Assembly (NCBI RefSeq): GCF_030317205.1
Contig: NZ_JASZYB010000002.1
Location: forward strand, 300,501-364,500
Length of the DNA: 64,000 nt
From: Variovorax sp. J2L1-78
Lineage (GTDB): Bacteria > Pseudomonadota > Gammaproteobacteria > Burkholderiales > Burkholderiaceae_C
Reading direction: 5' to 3'
Shown: in pieces, positions 14,032 to 22,020 of the stretch
Layout of the letters: every line of letters begins with the position of its first letter
Numbering within the stretch: position 1 is the stretch's first letter
Translations under genes and position numbers: made by a program
Notes under the pieces: model-generated
Databases searched by the model: none
What the model saw: the letters and a program-made list of their open reading frames with translations, nothing else
Told to the model about the DNA's origin: nothing

Positions 14032-14487
14032 TCAACCATGCCGGCCCCAGCGGCGACCGCGTTCCATGAAGTCGCGCACCTGCTGCTGCTGCGCGGGCCG
14101 CAGGTGGTCGAAGAAGTCGGCAGCGGCGGCGATGACCTCGGGGCTGCCGGTGCGCAGGGCCGCCGTCTTTTCTTCCACCAGCCGTGTGGCGCTGGCCTGG
14201 TCGAAGGTGCTGCCCGCGAACAGCGTCTTGAACTGCGCCCGCGGGTCGCCGCCGCCGCGCAGGGCCGCGCGCTGCGCCTGCAGCTTGTCGGCCAGCACCT
14301 CGAGCTTCTGCTTCTGCGAGGCGTCGAGGTCGAGCTTGCTGCCGACCCGCTCGACCATCCGGGCGCGGAGCTCGGCCGGATCGCCGTGCCCCCAGCCGTG
14401 GCGCTGGGCGGCACAGCCGGCGATGCTGCCGACCACCAGGGCGCCGCCGAAAAGGCCGACGAGGCTGCGTTGAATCCATGTCTTCAT
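14032..14487 (-). CDS. Spy/CpxP-like periplasmic lipoprotein
   Basis: 151 residues. A lipoprotein signal peptide ends in a lipobox at SIAGC. The mature part is all-helical and charged: HGWGHGDPAELRARMVERVGSKLDLDASQKQKLEVL resembles the LTxxQ-type repeats of Spy/CpxP and heavy-metal resistance chaperones (the segment is quoted here only up to its key residues D-A-S-Q-K-Q). His-rich ends (HGWGHG and RRWGRHG) could bind metal. It lies 87 bases upstream of the response regulator, on the same strand, so it is probably a partner or target of this two-component system. Confidence 0.7.
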   Translation of the reverse strand: MKTWIQRSLVGLFGGALVVGSIAGCAAQRHGWGHGDPAELRARMVERVGSKLDLDASQKQKLEVLADKLQAQRAALRGGGDPRAQFKTLFAGSTFDQASATRLVEEKTAALRTGSPEVIAAAADFFDHLRPAQQQQVRDFMERGRRWGRHG

Positions 14488-14530
14488 GATGCGGTTTCCG
14501 TGATGGTCGAGTGATGGGACGCCGGCGCGT

Positions 14531-14893
14531 TCACAGGCTGCCGCCAGCGCGGCGTTCCGCGCGCACATCCAGGGGGTGCGGCTGGGTAGACACCACGCGG
14601 CTGTTGACGCGCGAACCCGCACTCACGTTCTGGTCGGGTGCCGCCGCGGCGCGCACGGCCTCGCTCCGCGCCGCGGCGCGGTCCTGCGACACGCCGATCG
14701 GCTCCGCACCGCGCGAACCGCGCACCACGTTCTGGTCGGGTGCATGGGCCGTGCGCATGGCGTCGTGCATCACGTCGGCGCGGCTGCGATCCCGCGGCGC
14801 CACCAGCACCCCTTGGTAGCTCTCGGCCTGGGCGGCTGAGGTGCCGAGCAGCGCGATGGCGGAGATGGCGAGGAAGGTCTGGCGAACGGTCAT
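14531..14893 (-). CDS. Small exported protein with APDQN repeats
   Basis: 120 residues with a clear signal peptide (cleavage after SAAQA) and GGAG 7 bases before the ATG. The mature chain has two imperfect repeats of about 30 residues: AHAPDQNVVRGSR and AAAPDQNVSAGSR, each preceded by an Arg/Ala-rich stretch. The same pattern occurs in the protein at 40995-41342. I do not recognise a function. It lies upstream of the Spy-like lipoprotein on the same strand and could share its transcript. Confidence 0.7.
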   Translation of the reverse strand: MTVRQTFLAISAIALLGTSAAQAESYQGVLVAPRDRSRADVMHDAMRTAHAPDQNVVRGSRGAEPIGVSQDRAAARSEAVRAAAAPDQNVSAGSRVNSRVVSTQPHPLDVRAERRAGGSL

Positions 14894-15024
14894 GTCGGGC
14901 TCCTGGTCTCAAGGAAGTGAAGGAGCCTCGATGGTGCGATCCGCGTGCGGCGAAGTCCTTTCGCCGCCGTATCGGCGTGTTTCGTTTTATTGCGACGCCG
15001 GCAGCGCGGCGCGCGGGACGCCGT

Positions 15025-16824
15025 TCAGCGCGGCGCGCTGAGCACGGCGGCCGGATCGTCGGCCTCGAGGACGCTCTGCGCCCAGGACGCGAGCTTGCCG
15101 GCGTCGGCCCGCAGCACCTCCTGCTTGACCGCGAGGATCTGCGACGGGTGCATCGAGAAGCTGCGCAGCCCCAGGCCGAGCAGCAGGCGCGTGAACGTCA
15201 CGTCGCCGGCCATCTCGCCGCACACGCTCACGCCCTTGCCCTGCCGACGGCACTCGGCGATGGTGTCGGCCACCAGGCGCAGCACGGCCGGATGCGCCGG
15301 GTCGTACAGGTGCGCCACCGCTTCGTCGGCGCGGTCGATGGCCAGCGTGTACTGGATCAGGTCGTTGGTGCCGATCGACAGGAAGTCGAAGTGCTTGAGG
15401 AAGGTCCGCAGCGTCAAGGCGGCGGCCGGAATCTCGATCATGGCGCCGAGCTTCACCACGCCGTACACCGCACCGCGCCGGTCGAGCTGCGCGCGCGCCT
15501 CGTCGATGAGCGCGAGCGTCTGGCGGATCTCGCTGGCGTGCGCCAGCATCGGGATGAGCAGGTGGATCTCGCCATGGGCGGCGGCCCGCAGGATGGCCCG
15601 CAGCTGGGTCAGGAACATGGCCGGGTCGGCCAGGCTCCAGCGGATGGCGCGCAGCCCCAGCGCCGGGTTCAGGTGCTCCTGCCGGGCCGCCTTGCCGTCG
15701 AGCGGCTTGTCGGCGCCGACGTCGATGGTGCGGATGGTCACGGGCATGCCCTGCATGCCCTCGACCGCGCGCCGGTAGGCCTGGTACTGCTCCTCCTCGT
15801 CGGGCAGGCGCGTGAGCTGCTGCGCCTCGCGCGCCATGAAGAGGAATTCGCTGCGAAAGAGGCCGACCCCCACCGCGCCGGCCTTGACCGCACCGAGGGT
15901 GTCTTCGGGCATCTCGATGTTGGCGAGCAGGTCGACGCGCTCACCGTCGAGCGTGACGGCCGGCTTGTGGCGCAGGCGCGTGAGACGGCCGCGCTCGAGT
16001 TCGCCCTGGCGTTGCTTGAACCCGTACTCGGCCAGGATGATCGGCGACGGGTCGACGATCACCACGCCGGCATCGCCGTCGATGATCACCCAGTCGTCCT
16101 GCCGCACCAGCTGGCTCGCCGTGCGGGCGCCGACCACCGCCGGGATGTCCATGCTGCGCGCGACGATGGCGGTGTGCGAGGTGCGGCCGCCGACGTCGGT
16201 CACGAAGCCGGCGAACACGCTCTTCTTGAACTGCAGCATGTCGGCGGGCGACAGGTCATGCGCGATCAGCACCAGCGGGGCATCGACGCCTTCACCGCTG
16301 GTCGGGTCGTGGTGCTCGTCGTCGGCCGCCGCGCGCTTGCGCTTGGGCGGCGTCGGCGCCAGCACGGCGGCGGTGCCCTTCATGCGATGCAGCATGCGCT
16401 CGACGACCTGCTCCAGGTCGGCCTTGCGCTCGCGCAGGTACTCGTCCTCCATCTCGTCGAACTGGCGCGCGATGACCTCGAGCTGGGTGGTGAGCGCCCA
16501 TTCGGCGTTGTAGAGGCGTTCGGTGATCCAGTGCTTGACGCCGTCGCTGAGCGCTTCGTCCTGCAGCAGCATCTGGTGCACCTCGAGCAGCGCGGCCAGC
16601 TCGTGCGGCGCCTCGCTGGGGCCCATCAGCGCGACGCTGGCCTGCAGCTTGGTCAGCTCGTCGGCGACGGCGTTGCGCGCGCTGCGCACGCGCTGGATCT
16701 CGGTCTCGACCTGCTCCGGCTTGATGAAGTAATGCGCGACGTCGATGCGGCTGGACACCACCAGCACAGCACGCCCGATGGCGATGCCTCGGGCGACCGG
16801 GAGGCCGTGGACCGCGAAAGTCAT
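15025..16824 (-). CDS. ptsI: Phosphoenolpyruvate-protein phosphotransferase (enzyme I)
   Basis: 599 residues. It takes phosphate from PEP and passes it to HPr. The phospho-His lies in GGRTSHTAIVARSMDIPAV, the PEP-binding domain has LFRSEFLFM and SIGTNDLIQYTLA, and the C-terminal Cys lies in VSVCGEMAGD. It ends a three-gene cluster (EIIA, HPr, EI). No membrane EIIBC gene is visible nearby. Confidence 0.97.
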   Translation of the reverse strand: MTFAVHGLPVARGIAIGRAVLVVSSRIDVAHYFIKPEQVETEIQRVRSARNAVADELTKLQASVALMGPSEAPHELAALLEVHQMLLQDEALSDGVKHWITERLYNAEWALTTQLEVIARQFDEMEDEYLRERKADLEQVVERMLHRMKGTAAVLAPTPPKRKRAAADDEHHDPTSGEGVDAPLVLIAHDLSPADMLQFKKSVFAGFVTDVGGRTSHTAIVARSMDIPAVVGARTASQLVRQDDWVIIDGDAGVVIVDPSPIILAEYGFKQRQGELERGRLTRLRHKPAVTLDGERVDLLANIEMPEDTLGAVKAGAVGVGLFRSEFLFMAREAQQLTRLPDEEEQYQAYRRAVEGMQGMPVTIRTIDVGADKPLDGKAARQEHLNPALGLRAIRWSLADPAMFLTQLRAILRAAAHGEIHLLIPMLAHASEIRQTLALIDEARAQLDRRGAVYGVVKLGAMIEIPAAALTLRTFLKHFDFLSIGTNDLIQYTLAIDRADEAVAHLYDPAHPAVLRLVADTIAECRRQGKGVSVCGEMAGDVTFTRLLLGLGLRSFSMHPSQILAVKQEVLRADAGKLASWAQSVLEADDPAAVLSAPR

Positions 16825-16859
16825 GGCATGAGGCGCGCGGGCGACAGCCGCACCAAGCC

Positions 16860-16913
16860 GGCCGCGCCCCCTTGGGGGGCAGCGACGACACGCAGTGCGG
16901 AGCGGGGGGGCGA
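16860..16913. repeat. Structured intergenic repeat, partial copy
   Basis: A C-run/G-run hairpin (CCCCC-TT-GGGGG) followed by CGACACGCAGTGCGGAGCG and a G-run, between ptsI and ptsH. The core CGACACGCAGTGCG recurs at 38431-38444, and the C/G-run hairpin recurs at 38409-38421 and 45290-45303. It lies just past the ptsH stop and could attenuate transcription into ptsI. Confidence 0.65.
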
Positions 16914-16915
16914 CA

Positions 16916-17185
16916 TCACTCGCCCTCGCCGAACTTGTCGTTCATCAGGGCAACGAGCGCATCCATCGCCGGCTGCTCCTGGTCACCGTTCGTCTCGAGT
17001 TCGACGGTCGTGCCGATGCCGGCGGCCAGCATCATCACGCCCATGATGCTCTTGGCATTGACGCGGCGGTCGCCGCGGGCCAGCCAGACGTCGCACGGGA
17101 AGCTGCCGGCGAGCTTGGTGAGCTTGGCCGACGCGCGCGCGTGCAGGCCCAGCTTATTGCTGATGGTCACGGATGTCTTGATCAC
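16916..17185 (-). CDS. ptsH: Phosphocarrier protein HPr
   Basis: 89 residues, normal for HPr. The phospho-His is in GLHARAS and the regulatory Ser in NAKSIMGVMML, the site used by HPr kinase in betaproteobacteria. The start is GTG at 17183-17185. It overlaps the end of the EIIA gene by 32 bases, which implies coupled translation. Confidence 0.95.
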   Translation of the reverse strand: MIKTSVTISNKLGLHARASAKLTKLAGSFPCDVWLARGDRRVNAKSIMGVMMLAAGIGTTVELETNGDQEQPAMDALVALMNDKFGEGE

Positions 17186-17609
17186 TGTGCTTTCTTCTCG
17201 CCTGGTTCTGAGGAGCGGAAACCGCGACTTGCATGACGCCGGCGGTGCCCCCGGCCATGGCCCGCTGCACCAGCGCATCGAGCGGCTCGTTGCGGTAGCT
17301 CACCGCGCGCAGCAGCATGGGCAGGTTGACGCCGGCGACCAGCCGCGAACGCGCCCCGTCGACCAGCTTCTGCGCGACGTTGCAGGGCGTGGCACCGAAC
17401 ACGTCGGCCAGCACGAGCACCTGCGAGCGCGGGGTGCGCAGCGCCATCTCGAGCGTGATGCGCGCGGCCGCCAGCGTTTCTTCGGGCGACACGTTGGGCA
17501 GCACGTCGAGCGCCGCGATGTGGCGTTCGCAGTCGGGGAACACATGCAGCGCACACTGACGCAGCGCCTGAGCGAGCGGAGCGTGGGCAATGATGAAGAT
17601 GCTGTTCAT
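17154..17609 (-). CDS. PTS EIIA component, mannose family
   Basis: 151 residues. The N-terminus MNSIFIIAHAPLAQAL carries the conserved His expected at the phosphorylation site of Man-family EIIA, and ADVFGATPCNVAQKL is the second family motif. With HPr and EI alone this would be a regulatory phosphorelay and not a sugar importer, as known for other betaproteobacteria. An in-frame upstream start (MPDSSRR...) at 17630 is possible but less likely. Confidence 0.88.
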   Translation of the reverse strand: MNSIFIIAHAPLAQALRQCALHVFPDCERHIAALDVLPNVSPEETLAAARITLEMALRTPRSQVLVLADVFGATPCNVAQKLVDGARSRLVAGVNLPMLLRAVSYRNEPLDALVQRAMAGGTAGVMQVAVSAPQNQARRKHSDQDIRDHQQ

Positions 17610-17632
17610 GCGGCGCGATGAGTCGGGCATCG

Positions 17633-17660
17633 ATTATGCGGGCCGCCCGAGGAAGTCGAG
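17633..17660 (-). promoter_or_regulatory. Possible promoter of the PTS cluster
   Basis: A -10-like CATAAT (17633-17638, minus strand) lies 24 bases before the EIIA start. No convincing -35 was found. This short gap is the only non-coding stretch upstream of the cluster. Confidence 0.25.
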
Positions 17661-17679
17661 GAACGATCGGTGACGGCAC

Positions 17680-18204
17680 TCATGGCAGCCGCAGCCCTTC
17701 GTCGAAGGTGGCGACCGCATCCGCGGCCGATGGCCGGCCGAGCACCGTGGCCTGGTAGAGCGAGACGCCGCCAGCACGTGTCTGCGCGAACCACCGCAGA
17801 TGCGCTTGGGCATTGCCGATGCCATCGAGGCGGACGGGCGCCGGTTGCGGCGCGGCGCGCGGCAGCGTGGCGGCGCTTTCGGTGGGCTGCGCATCGGCCA
17901 ACTGCGCGCGCGTGGCCGCGCGCCAGGCGGTCAGCCAGGCCTCGGCCTGGGCCGCATCCGCGGCACGCGCATGCGCCACGGCGAAGGTCGCACCACCGGC
18001 CTCGCAGCCCACCACTTCCACGTCGACCGACGCCGCGCCCAGCGGCAGGGCACGGGTGGCGCGGTCGGGCTTGCAGGGCAGCATGACGACCAGGCCGGCG
18101 TCGCCGACCGGCACCTCGCGCCAGTTGAAGGTCGGGCTGCACGCCGCCGAAACGGCAGCGACGAGAAAGGCGGCCGTCAGGCCGGCACGGGAGGGGAGGC
18201 GCAT
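17680..18204 (-). CDS. Putative lipoprotein of unknown function
   Basis: 174 residues. The signal peptide ends at a lipobox-like VSAAC. The mature part has a compact pattern (FNWREVPVGDAGLVVMLPCKP, then VGCEAGGATFAVAHA) and an Ala-rich centre, with three Cys in total. Nothing catalytic is evident. It lies 70 bases upstream of the PTS cluster on the same strand, but no functional tie is visible. Confidence 0.7.
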   Translation of the reverse strand: MRLPSRAGLTAAFLVAAVSAACSPTFNWREVPVGDAGLVVMLPCKPDRATRALPLGAASVDVEVVGCEAGGATFAVAHARAADAAQAEAWLTAWRAATRAQLADAQPTESAATLPRAAPQPAPVRLDGIGNAQAHLRWFAQTRAGGVSLYQATVLGRPSAADAVATFDEGLRLP

Positions 18205-18254
18205 CGGGCCGCGATTATCGAGCCGACGGGCCGACCCGGCCGTCGCGCGCGTTC

Positions 18255-18959
18255 TCAACGGAGGGCGCCGAACACCTTCTGCAGGATCGCACTGCCGCTG
18301 CCGACCGGGTCCTGGCGGATCTTGCGTTCTTCCTCGCCGATCACGAGGTACAGACCGTCGAGCGACTTGCCCGTGACATAGCCCTGGAGGTTGGCGTCCT
18401 CCTTCTTCACCAGGCCGAAGCCCGCGGCCTTGCCGGCGAACTTGTTGTACTTCTCTGCGAGCTTCACCTTCACGGTGGCAGCGCTCACGATAGGCAGGAA
18501 GCGCTCGGTCAACGGCGCGCGCGTCTTCTCGGCGAAGAATTGCGTCACCGAGTTGTCGCCGCCGGTGAGGATGCCCTTCGCATCGGTGACGCTCATGGTT
18601 CGCACGGCGTTGATCAGCAGGTCCTTGGCGGCGGGCACCGCCTGCTCGGCGGCGCGGTTCATGGCCGTCACCAGTTCGTCGATGCGGCTGCCCTGGCCCA
18701 TCATGCGCAGCACTTTCGAGCCGTCCTCCAGGTAGCCGGGCAAGGGAATGCGCACCTTGGGATTGCCGAGGAAGCCGTCCGGCCGGCCCAGAAGGCTCAC
18801 CGCGACGGTGGCGCCTTTCTCGAGCGCAGCCTTGACGCCGCCCGAGGCATCGGCGGCACTGAGATCGCCGAGCGACAAGGCGTGGGCGCGCTGCGTGGCG
18901 AGCAATACCAGAGAGGCCGGCACGGCGAGGCAGGCGGAACTAAAATTGCGGCGTTTCAT
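18255..18959 (-). CDS. DUF4197 domain-containing exported protein
   Basis: 234 residues with an N-terminal signal peptide (CLAVPASLVLLATQRAHA). The mature protein matches DUF4197 features: GGVKAALEKGATVAV, a NPKVRIPLPGYL segment and a C-terminal KSLDGLYLVIGEEERKIRQD. The family is periplasmic with unknown function. A good GGGAG site lies before the ATG. Only 12 bases separate its start from the divergent thioredoxin-like gene. Confidence 0.85.
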   Translation of the reverse strand: MKRRNFSSACLAVPASLVLLATQRAHALSLGDLSAADASGGVKAALEKGATVAVSLLGRPDGFLGNPKVRIPLPGYLEDGSKVLRMMGQGSRIDELVTAMNRAAEQAVPAAKDLLINAVRTMSVTDAKGILTGGDNSVTQFFAEKTRAPLTERFLPIVSAATVKVKLAEKYNKFAGKAAGFGLVKKEDANLQGYVTGKSLDGLYLVIGEEERKIRQDPVGSGSAILQKVFGALR

Positions 18960-18971
18960 CGATCATCTCCC

Positions 18972-19469
18972 ATGAAAAAATTCATCCCTGTCGCCGCCCT
19001 TGCGATCGCCCTGGCCGCCGGCGCAGGCGTCTACCTGAGCACCGGGGTCTCGGCCGCCCCGGCATCGACCTTCGTCCTGCTCGACGGCAGCAAGAAGACC
19101 ACCGACGACCTCAAGGGCAAGGTGACGCTGGTGAATTTCTGGGCCACCAGCTGCGTGACCTGCGTGGGCGAGATGCCCAAGGTGATCGCCACCTACGACA
19201 AGTACAAGGCACAAGGCTACGACACCTTGGCTGTGGCCATGAGCTACGACCCGCCGAGCTACGTGGTGAACTTCGCCGAAACGCGCAAGCTGCCCTTCAA
19301 GGTCGCAATCGACAACACCGGTGCCGTCGCCAAGGCCTGGGGCGATGTGGCACTCACGCCGACGACCTACATCGTCAACAAGCGGGGAGAGATCGTGAAG
19401 CGCTACGTGGGCGAGCCCGACTTCGCCGAGCTGCACAAGCTGATCGAGAAGCTGTTGGCCGAGGCCTGA
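18972..19469 (+). CDS. TlpA-like periplasmic thioredoxin-fold protein
   Basis: 165 residues. One N-terminal signal or anchor helix (FIPVAALAIALAAGAGVYL) precedes a thioredoxin fold with the active site FWATSCVTC (CxxC preceded by Ser instead of Trp) and the cis-Pro region TPTTYIVNKRGE. It probably reduces or oxidises periplasmic thiols, as in cytochrome c maturation. No Shine-Dalgarno sequence is visible before the ATG. The cytochrome c' gene downstream converges on it. Confidence 0.88.
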   Translation: MKKFIPVAALAIALAAGAGVYLSTGVSAAPASTFVLLDGSKKTTDDLKGKVTLVNFWATSCVTCVGEMPKVIATYDKYKAQGYDTLAVAMSYDPPSYVVNFAETRKLPFKVAIDNTGAVAKAWGDVALTPTTYIVNKRGEIVKRYVGEPDFAELHKLIEKLLAEA

Positions 19470-19490
19470 ACCGTCCACGGCCATCGAGAA

Positions 19491-19514
19491 AAGGCACCGC
19501 GAGGTGCCTTTTTT
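19491..19514 (+). terminator. Bidirectional Rho-independent terminator
   Basis: Hairpin AAGGCACC-GCGA-GGTGCCTT flanked by A-rich sequence upstream and six T downstream. It can end the thioredoxin-like gene on the plus strand and the converging cytochrome c' gene on the minus strand. Confidence 0.85.
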
Positions 19515-19541
19515 GTGTGTCTACCGGCTGTGCGGCGCGGA

Positions 19542-19997
19542 TCAGCGCGCGCGGAAGCTGTCGTGGCACGCCTTGCAGGAGGCGCCGGCCGGTCCGATGG
19601 CGGCCTTGATGGCATCCAGGCTGCCGGTCTTGGCGGCGGCGGCCAACTTGACCATCTCGCCCTGCGCCTTGCCGGCCAGGTCCTGGAACTTCGCCTGCTC
19701 GGTCCAGACTTCCGGGCGCGCCTTGCCGCCCTCGGTGCCGGGGCCGAACGCCGGCCACGGCTGCTTGATGAGTTCAGCCACACGAGCGGCACTCTCGTCG
19801 GCCACCTTGGCGTTGAAGGCGTCGCGGCCGGACGCCATGTCGGCGACCCGCTTGAAGTTCTGCTGCAGTTCCTTCAAGGTGGCCTGACGGAACTTGATCG
19901 CGTCCTCGGGCTTGTCGAACTTCTGCGGCTGGGCCAGGGCAGGCAGCGCCGAGACGGCAAGCGTCACGGCACATGCGAGGGTGGCAAGGCGAATCAT
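19542..19997 (-). CDS. Cytochrome c'
   Basis: 151 residues with a signal peptide cleaved after ALA. A four-helix protein with a single C-terminal haem site CKACHDSFR, the hallmark of class II cytochromes c. Such proteins bind NO or CO or move electrons in the periplasm. It is divergent from a cytochrome b561-like gene, a pairing that fits a small membrane-periplasm electron route. Confidence 0.92.
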   Translation of the reverse strand: MIRLATLACAVTLAVSALPALAQPQKFDKPEDAIKFRQATLKELQQNFKRVADMASGRDAFNAKVADESAARVAELIKQPWPAFGPGTEGGKARPEVWTEQAKFQDLAGKAQGEMVKLAAAAKTGSLDAIKAAIGPAGASCKACHDSFRAR

Positions 19998-20146
19998 GGG
20001 TTTCCTTTTTTGTATCGTGGGGTGACGCCGCGGCGCGGCGCCGCGGGCAGTTTAGGGGCGCACCATGGGATGAACGCGGGGCGAGGGAATTCCCGCTCGC
20101 ACGGCGGATTTGCTAATCTGCGCCTTCCGCAGCCCTTCATGCCCCG

Positions 20147-20851
20147 ATGACGCCTCCCGCCCCCTCCCCCGCGATGCCGGACCCCGGCATGGCGCGCACG
20201 CGCATCTGGGATTTGCCGACTCGGCTGTTCCACGGGCTGCTGGCTGTGACGGTCACCGGGGTCCTGATCACCGGCTGGACCGGCGTGATGGAGTGGCATT
20301 TCCGCCTGGGCTATGCGGTGCTGGCGTTGCTGCTGTTCCGGCTCGTGTGGGGCTTCGTCGGTGGACGCTGGTCGCGCTTTGCGGCCTTCGTCCACGGGCC
20401 GCGTTCGGTCGTGGCCTATCTGCGGGGCCAGGCGCATCCGGACCATCTCGTCGGCCACACCCCGCTGGGCGCACTCTCGGTCTTCGCGATGCTGGCCATG
20501 CTGGCTCTCCAGGTCGCGACCGGCCTCGTGGCCGACGACGCGATCACCTACGCGGGACCATTGGCGCACACCGTGTCGGGGGCGGTGAGCAGCCTCGCGA
20601 CCGGTTGGCACGCCGAATGGGGCAAGTGGGTCGTGCTCGCGCTCATCGTGCTTCATCTGGCGGCGGTGTTGTACTACGCCGTGGTGCGTCGCCACACGCT
20701 CGTGGCGCCGATGATCACGGGCGACAAGTTGTTTCCGTCGGCCACGCCGGTGGCGCCCAGCCGCGACGGTGCCGGCTCGCGCTGGCTAGCCCTGGTCCTG
20801 TTTGCCGGTTGCGTGGCCGTGGCGACCTGGATCAGCACCATTCGCCCATGA
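20147..20851 (+). CDS. Cytochrome b561-like membrane protein
   Basis: 234 residues with at least four membrane helices. Conserved His residues that could ligate b haem occur in LPTRLFHGLL, FVHGPRS, GHTPLGALS and VLIVLHL-type helix 4 (LALIVLHLAAVLYY). This is the pattern of cytochrome b/NapC-hydrogenase b-type subunits. It pairs with cytochrome c' across a 149-base divergent gap, and its stop overlaps the next ATG (ATGA). Confidence 0.85.
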   Translation: MTPPAPSPAMPDPGMARTRIWDLPTRLFHGLLAVTVTGVLITGWTGVMEWHFRLGYAVLALLLFRLVWGFVGGRWSRFAAFVHGPRSVVAYLRGQAHPDHLVGHTPLGALSVFAMLAMLALQVATGLVADDAITYAGPLAHTVSGAVSSLATGWHAEWGKWVVLALIVLHLAAVLYYAVVRRHTLVAPMITGDKLFPSATPVAPSRDGAGSRWLALVLFAGCVAVATWISTIRP

Positions 20852-21426
20852 GCTTCTCGCCCTCCCGCCCCCTCCCGCTGGCTGGCGCGCCCGACATCGT
20901 GCTGCTCACGCCGGACGACCCGGCAGCGCTCGCGGCCACGCGATCGATCTTCCTGGAGTACGCGTCGGGACTCGGCATCGACCTGTGCTTCCAGAACTTC
21001 GACCACGAACTGGAGAGCCTCCCTGGCGACTATGCCGAGCCTCGAGGTGCGCTTTTGCTGGCCCTGGTCGATGCCGGTGCGCACGAGGCACCCGGCACGC
21101 CAGCGCTGACCTTGTCGGACGGCCGGGCCGCCCATGTGGCCGGTTGCTGCGCCTTGCGGCCGCTGGACACCGCCGACTACCCGAATGCCGCGGAGATGAA
21201 GCGGCTCTACGTGCGCCCGGGCTTTCGCGGCCTGGGGCTCGGACGCCGCCTGGCCGAATCCATCCTCGATGCGGGACGTGCCGCGGGCTACGCATGCGTC
21301 CTGCTGGACACGCTGGACGACATGGAATCCGCGCGGGCGCTCTACGAAGACCTGGGCTTCACCGAGGTGCCGCCCTACTATCACAACCCGATCGCGGGCT
21401 CGCACTACCTCAAGGTCGAGCTGTAG
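20848..21426 (+). CDS. GNAT family N-acetyltransferase
   Basis: 192 residues. The acetyl-CoA loop is in MKRLYVRPGFRGLGLGRRL, followed by the usual ARALYEDLGFTEV near the end. Substrate unknown. Its ATG overlaps the cytochrome b stop, so the two are co-translated although no functional tie is obvious. Confidence 0.88.
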   Translation: MSFSPSRPLPLAGAPDIVLLTPDDPAALAATRSIFLEYASGLGIDLCFQNFDHELESLPGDYAEPRGALLLALVDAGAHEAPGTPALTLSDGRAAHVAGCCALRPLDTADYPNAAEMKRLYVRPGFRGLGLGRRLAESILDAGRAAGYACVLLDTLDDMESARALYEDLGFTEVPPYYHNPIAGSHYLKVEL

Positions 21427-21439
21427 CGCGAGCGCGGGC

Positions 21440-21946
21440 TCAGCCCTTGGCTTGGGCCAGCAGCGTCTCGGCGTTGCTGACCTCGAACTTGCCCGGCGCC
21501 TCGACATTGAGGGACGCCACCTTGCCGTCCTTCACCAGCATCGAGTAGCGGTTGCTGCGCAGACCCATGCCGCGGCCGGTGAGGTCGAGCGTCAGGCCGG
21601 TCGCCTTGGCGAAGTCGGCGCTGCCGTCGGCCAGCATGCGGACCTTGGTGCCGGTCTTCTGGTCGCGTGCCCAGGCGCCCATCACGAAGGCGTCGTTGAC
21701 GCTCAGGCACCAGATCTCGTCGACCCCCGCGGCCTTGAAGTCGTCGAAGTGCTGCACGTAGCCGGGCACGTGCTTGGCCGAGCAGGTGGGCGTGAAGGCA
21801 CCGGGCAGGGCAAACACGGCAATCGTCTTGCCGGCCGCGGCCTTCGTGACATCCACGGCATTCGGCCCGATGCTGCAGCCCTCGCCTTCGACTTCCGAAT
21901 ACTCCATGAGGGTGACCGAGGGGAGGGAATCGCCGACTTTGATCAT
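21440..21946 (-). CDS. Peroxiredoxin (Prx5 type)
   Basis: 168 residues. The peroxidatic Cys lies in LPGAFTPTCSAKHVPGY and the conserved Arg in the RSNRYSMLV segment, typical of the atypical Prx5/AhpC-like group that reduces peroxides with glutathione or thioredoxin. GGAG lies upstream of the ATG. The gene is separated from rpsQ by a strong terminator, so it has its own transcript. Confidence 0.92.
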   Translation of the reverse strand: MIKVGDSLPSVTLMEYSEVEGEGCSIGPNAVDVTKAAAGKTIAVFALPGAFTPTCSAKHVPGYVQHFDDFKAAGVDEIWCLSVNDAFVMGAWARDQKTGTKVRMLADGSADFAKATGLTLDLTGRGMGLRSNRYSMLVKDGKVASLNVEAPGKFEVSNAETLLAQAKG

Positions 21947-21963
21947 GATGAGAATGCTCCAGA

Positions 21964-21997
21964 CAAAAAAGAAAACGGCCCACATTGTGGGCCGTTT
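21964..21997 (-). terminator. Terminator after rpsQ
   Basis: A perfect 11-base stem (AAACGGCCCAC / GTGGGCCGTTT, 21973-21997) with a 3-base loop, followed on the minus strand by TTTCTTTTTT. It sits 23 bases past rpsQ and should end the rplC-rpsQ transcript. Confidence 0.92.
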
Positions 21998-22020
21998 CCG
22001 GGGTGGCTGTGTGCCGAGGG

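Noticed and set aside
14949..14971. Hairpin GCGGCGAA/TTCGCCGC as a ptsI terminator
   Set aside because: The stem is good but no T-run follows on the minus strand, so it is not called a terminator.
14638..17046. An 802-codon frame opposite ptsI
   Set aside because: ptsI on the other strand has all catalytic motifs; this frame has none.
20110..21426. A 438-codon frame covering cytochrome b and the acetyltransferase
   Set aside because: Only the part from 20848 codes for a recognisable acetyltransferase; the first half is another frame of the cytochrome b gene.
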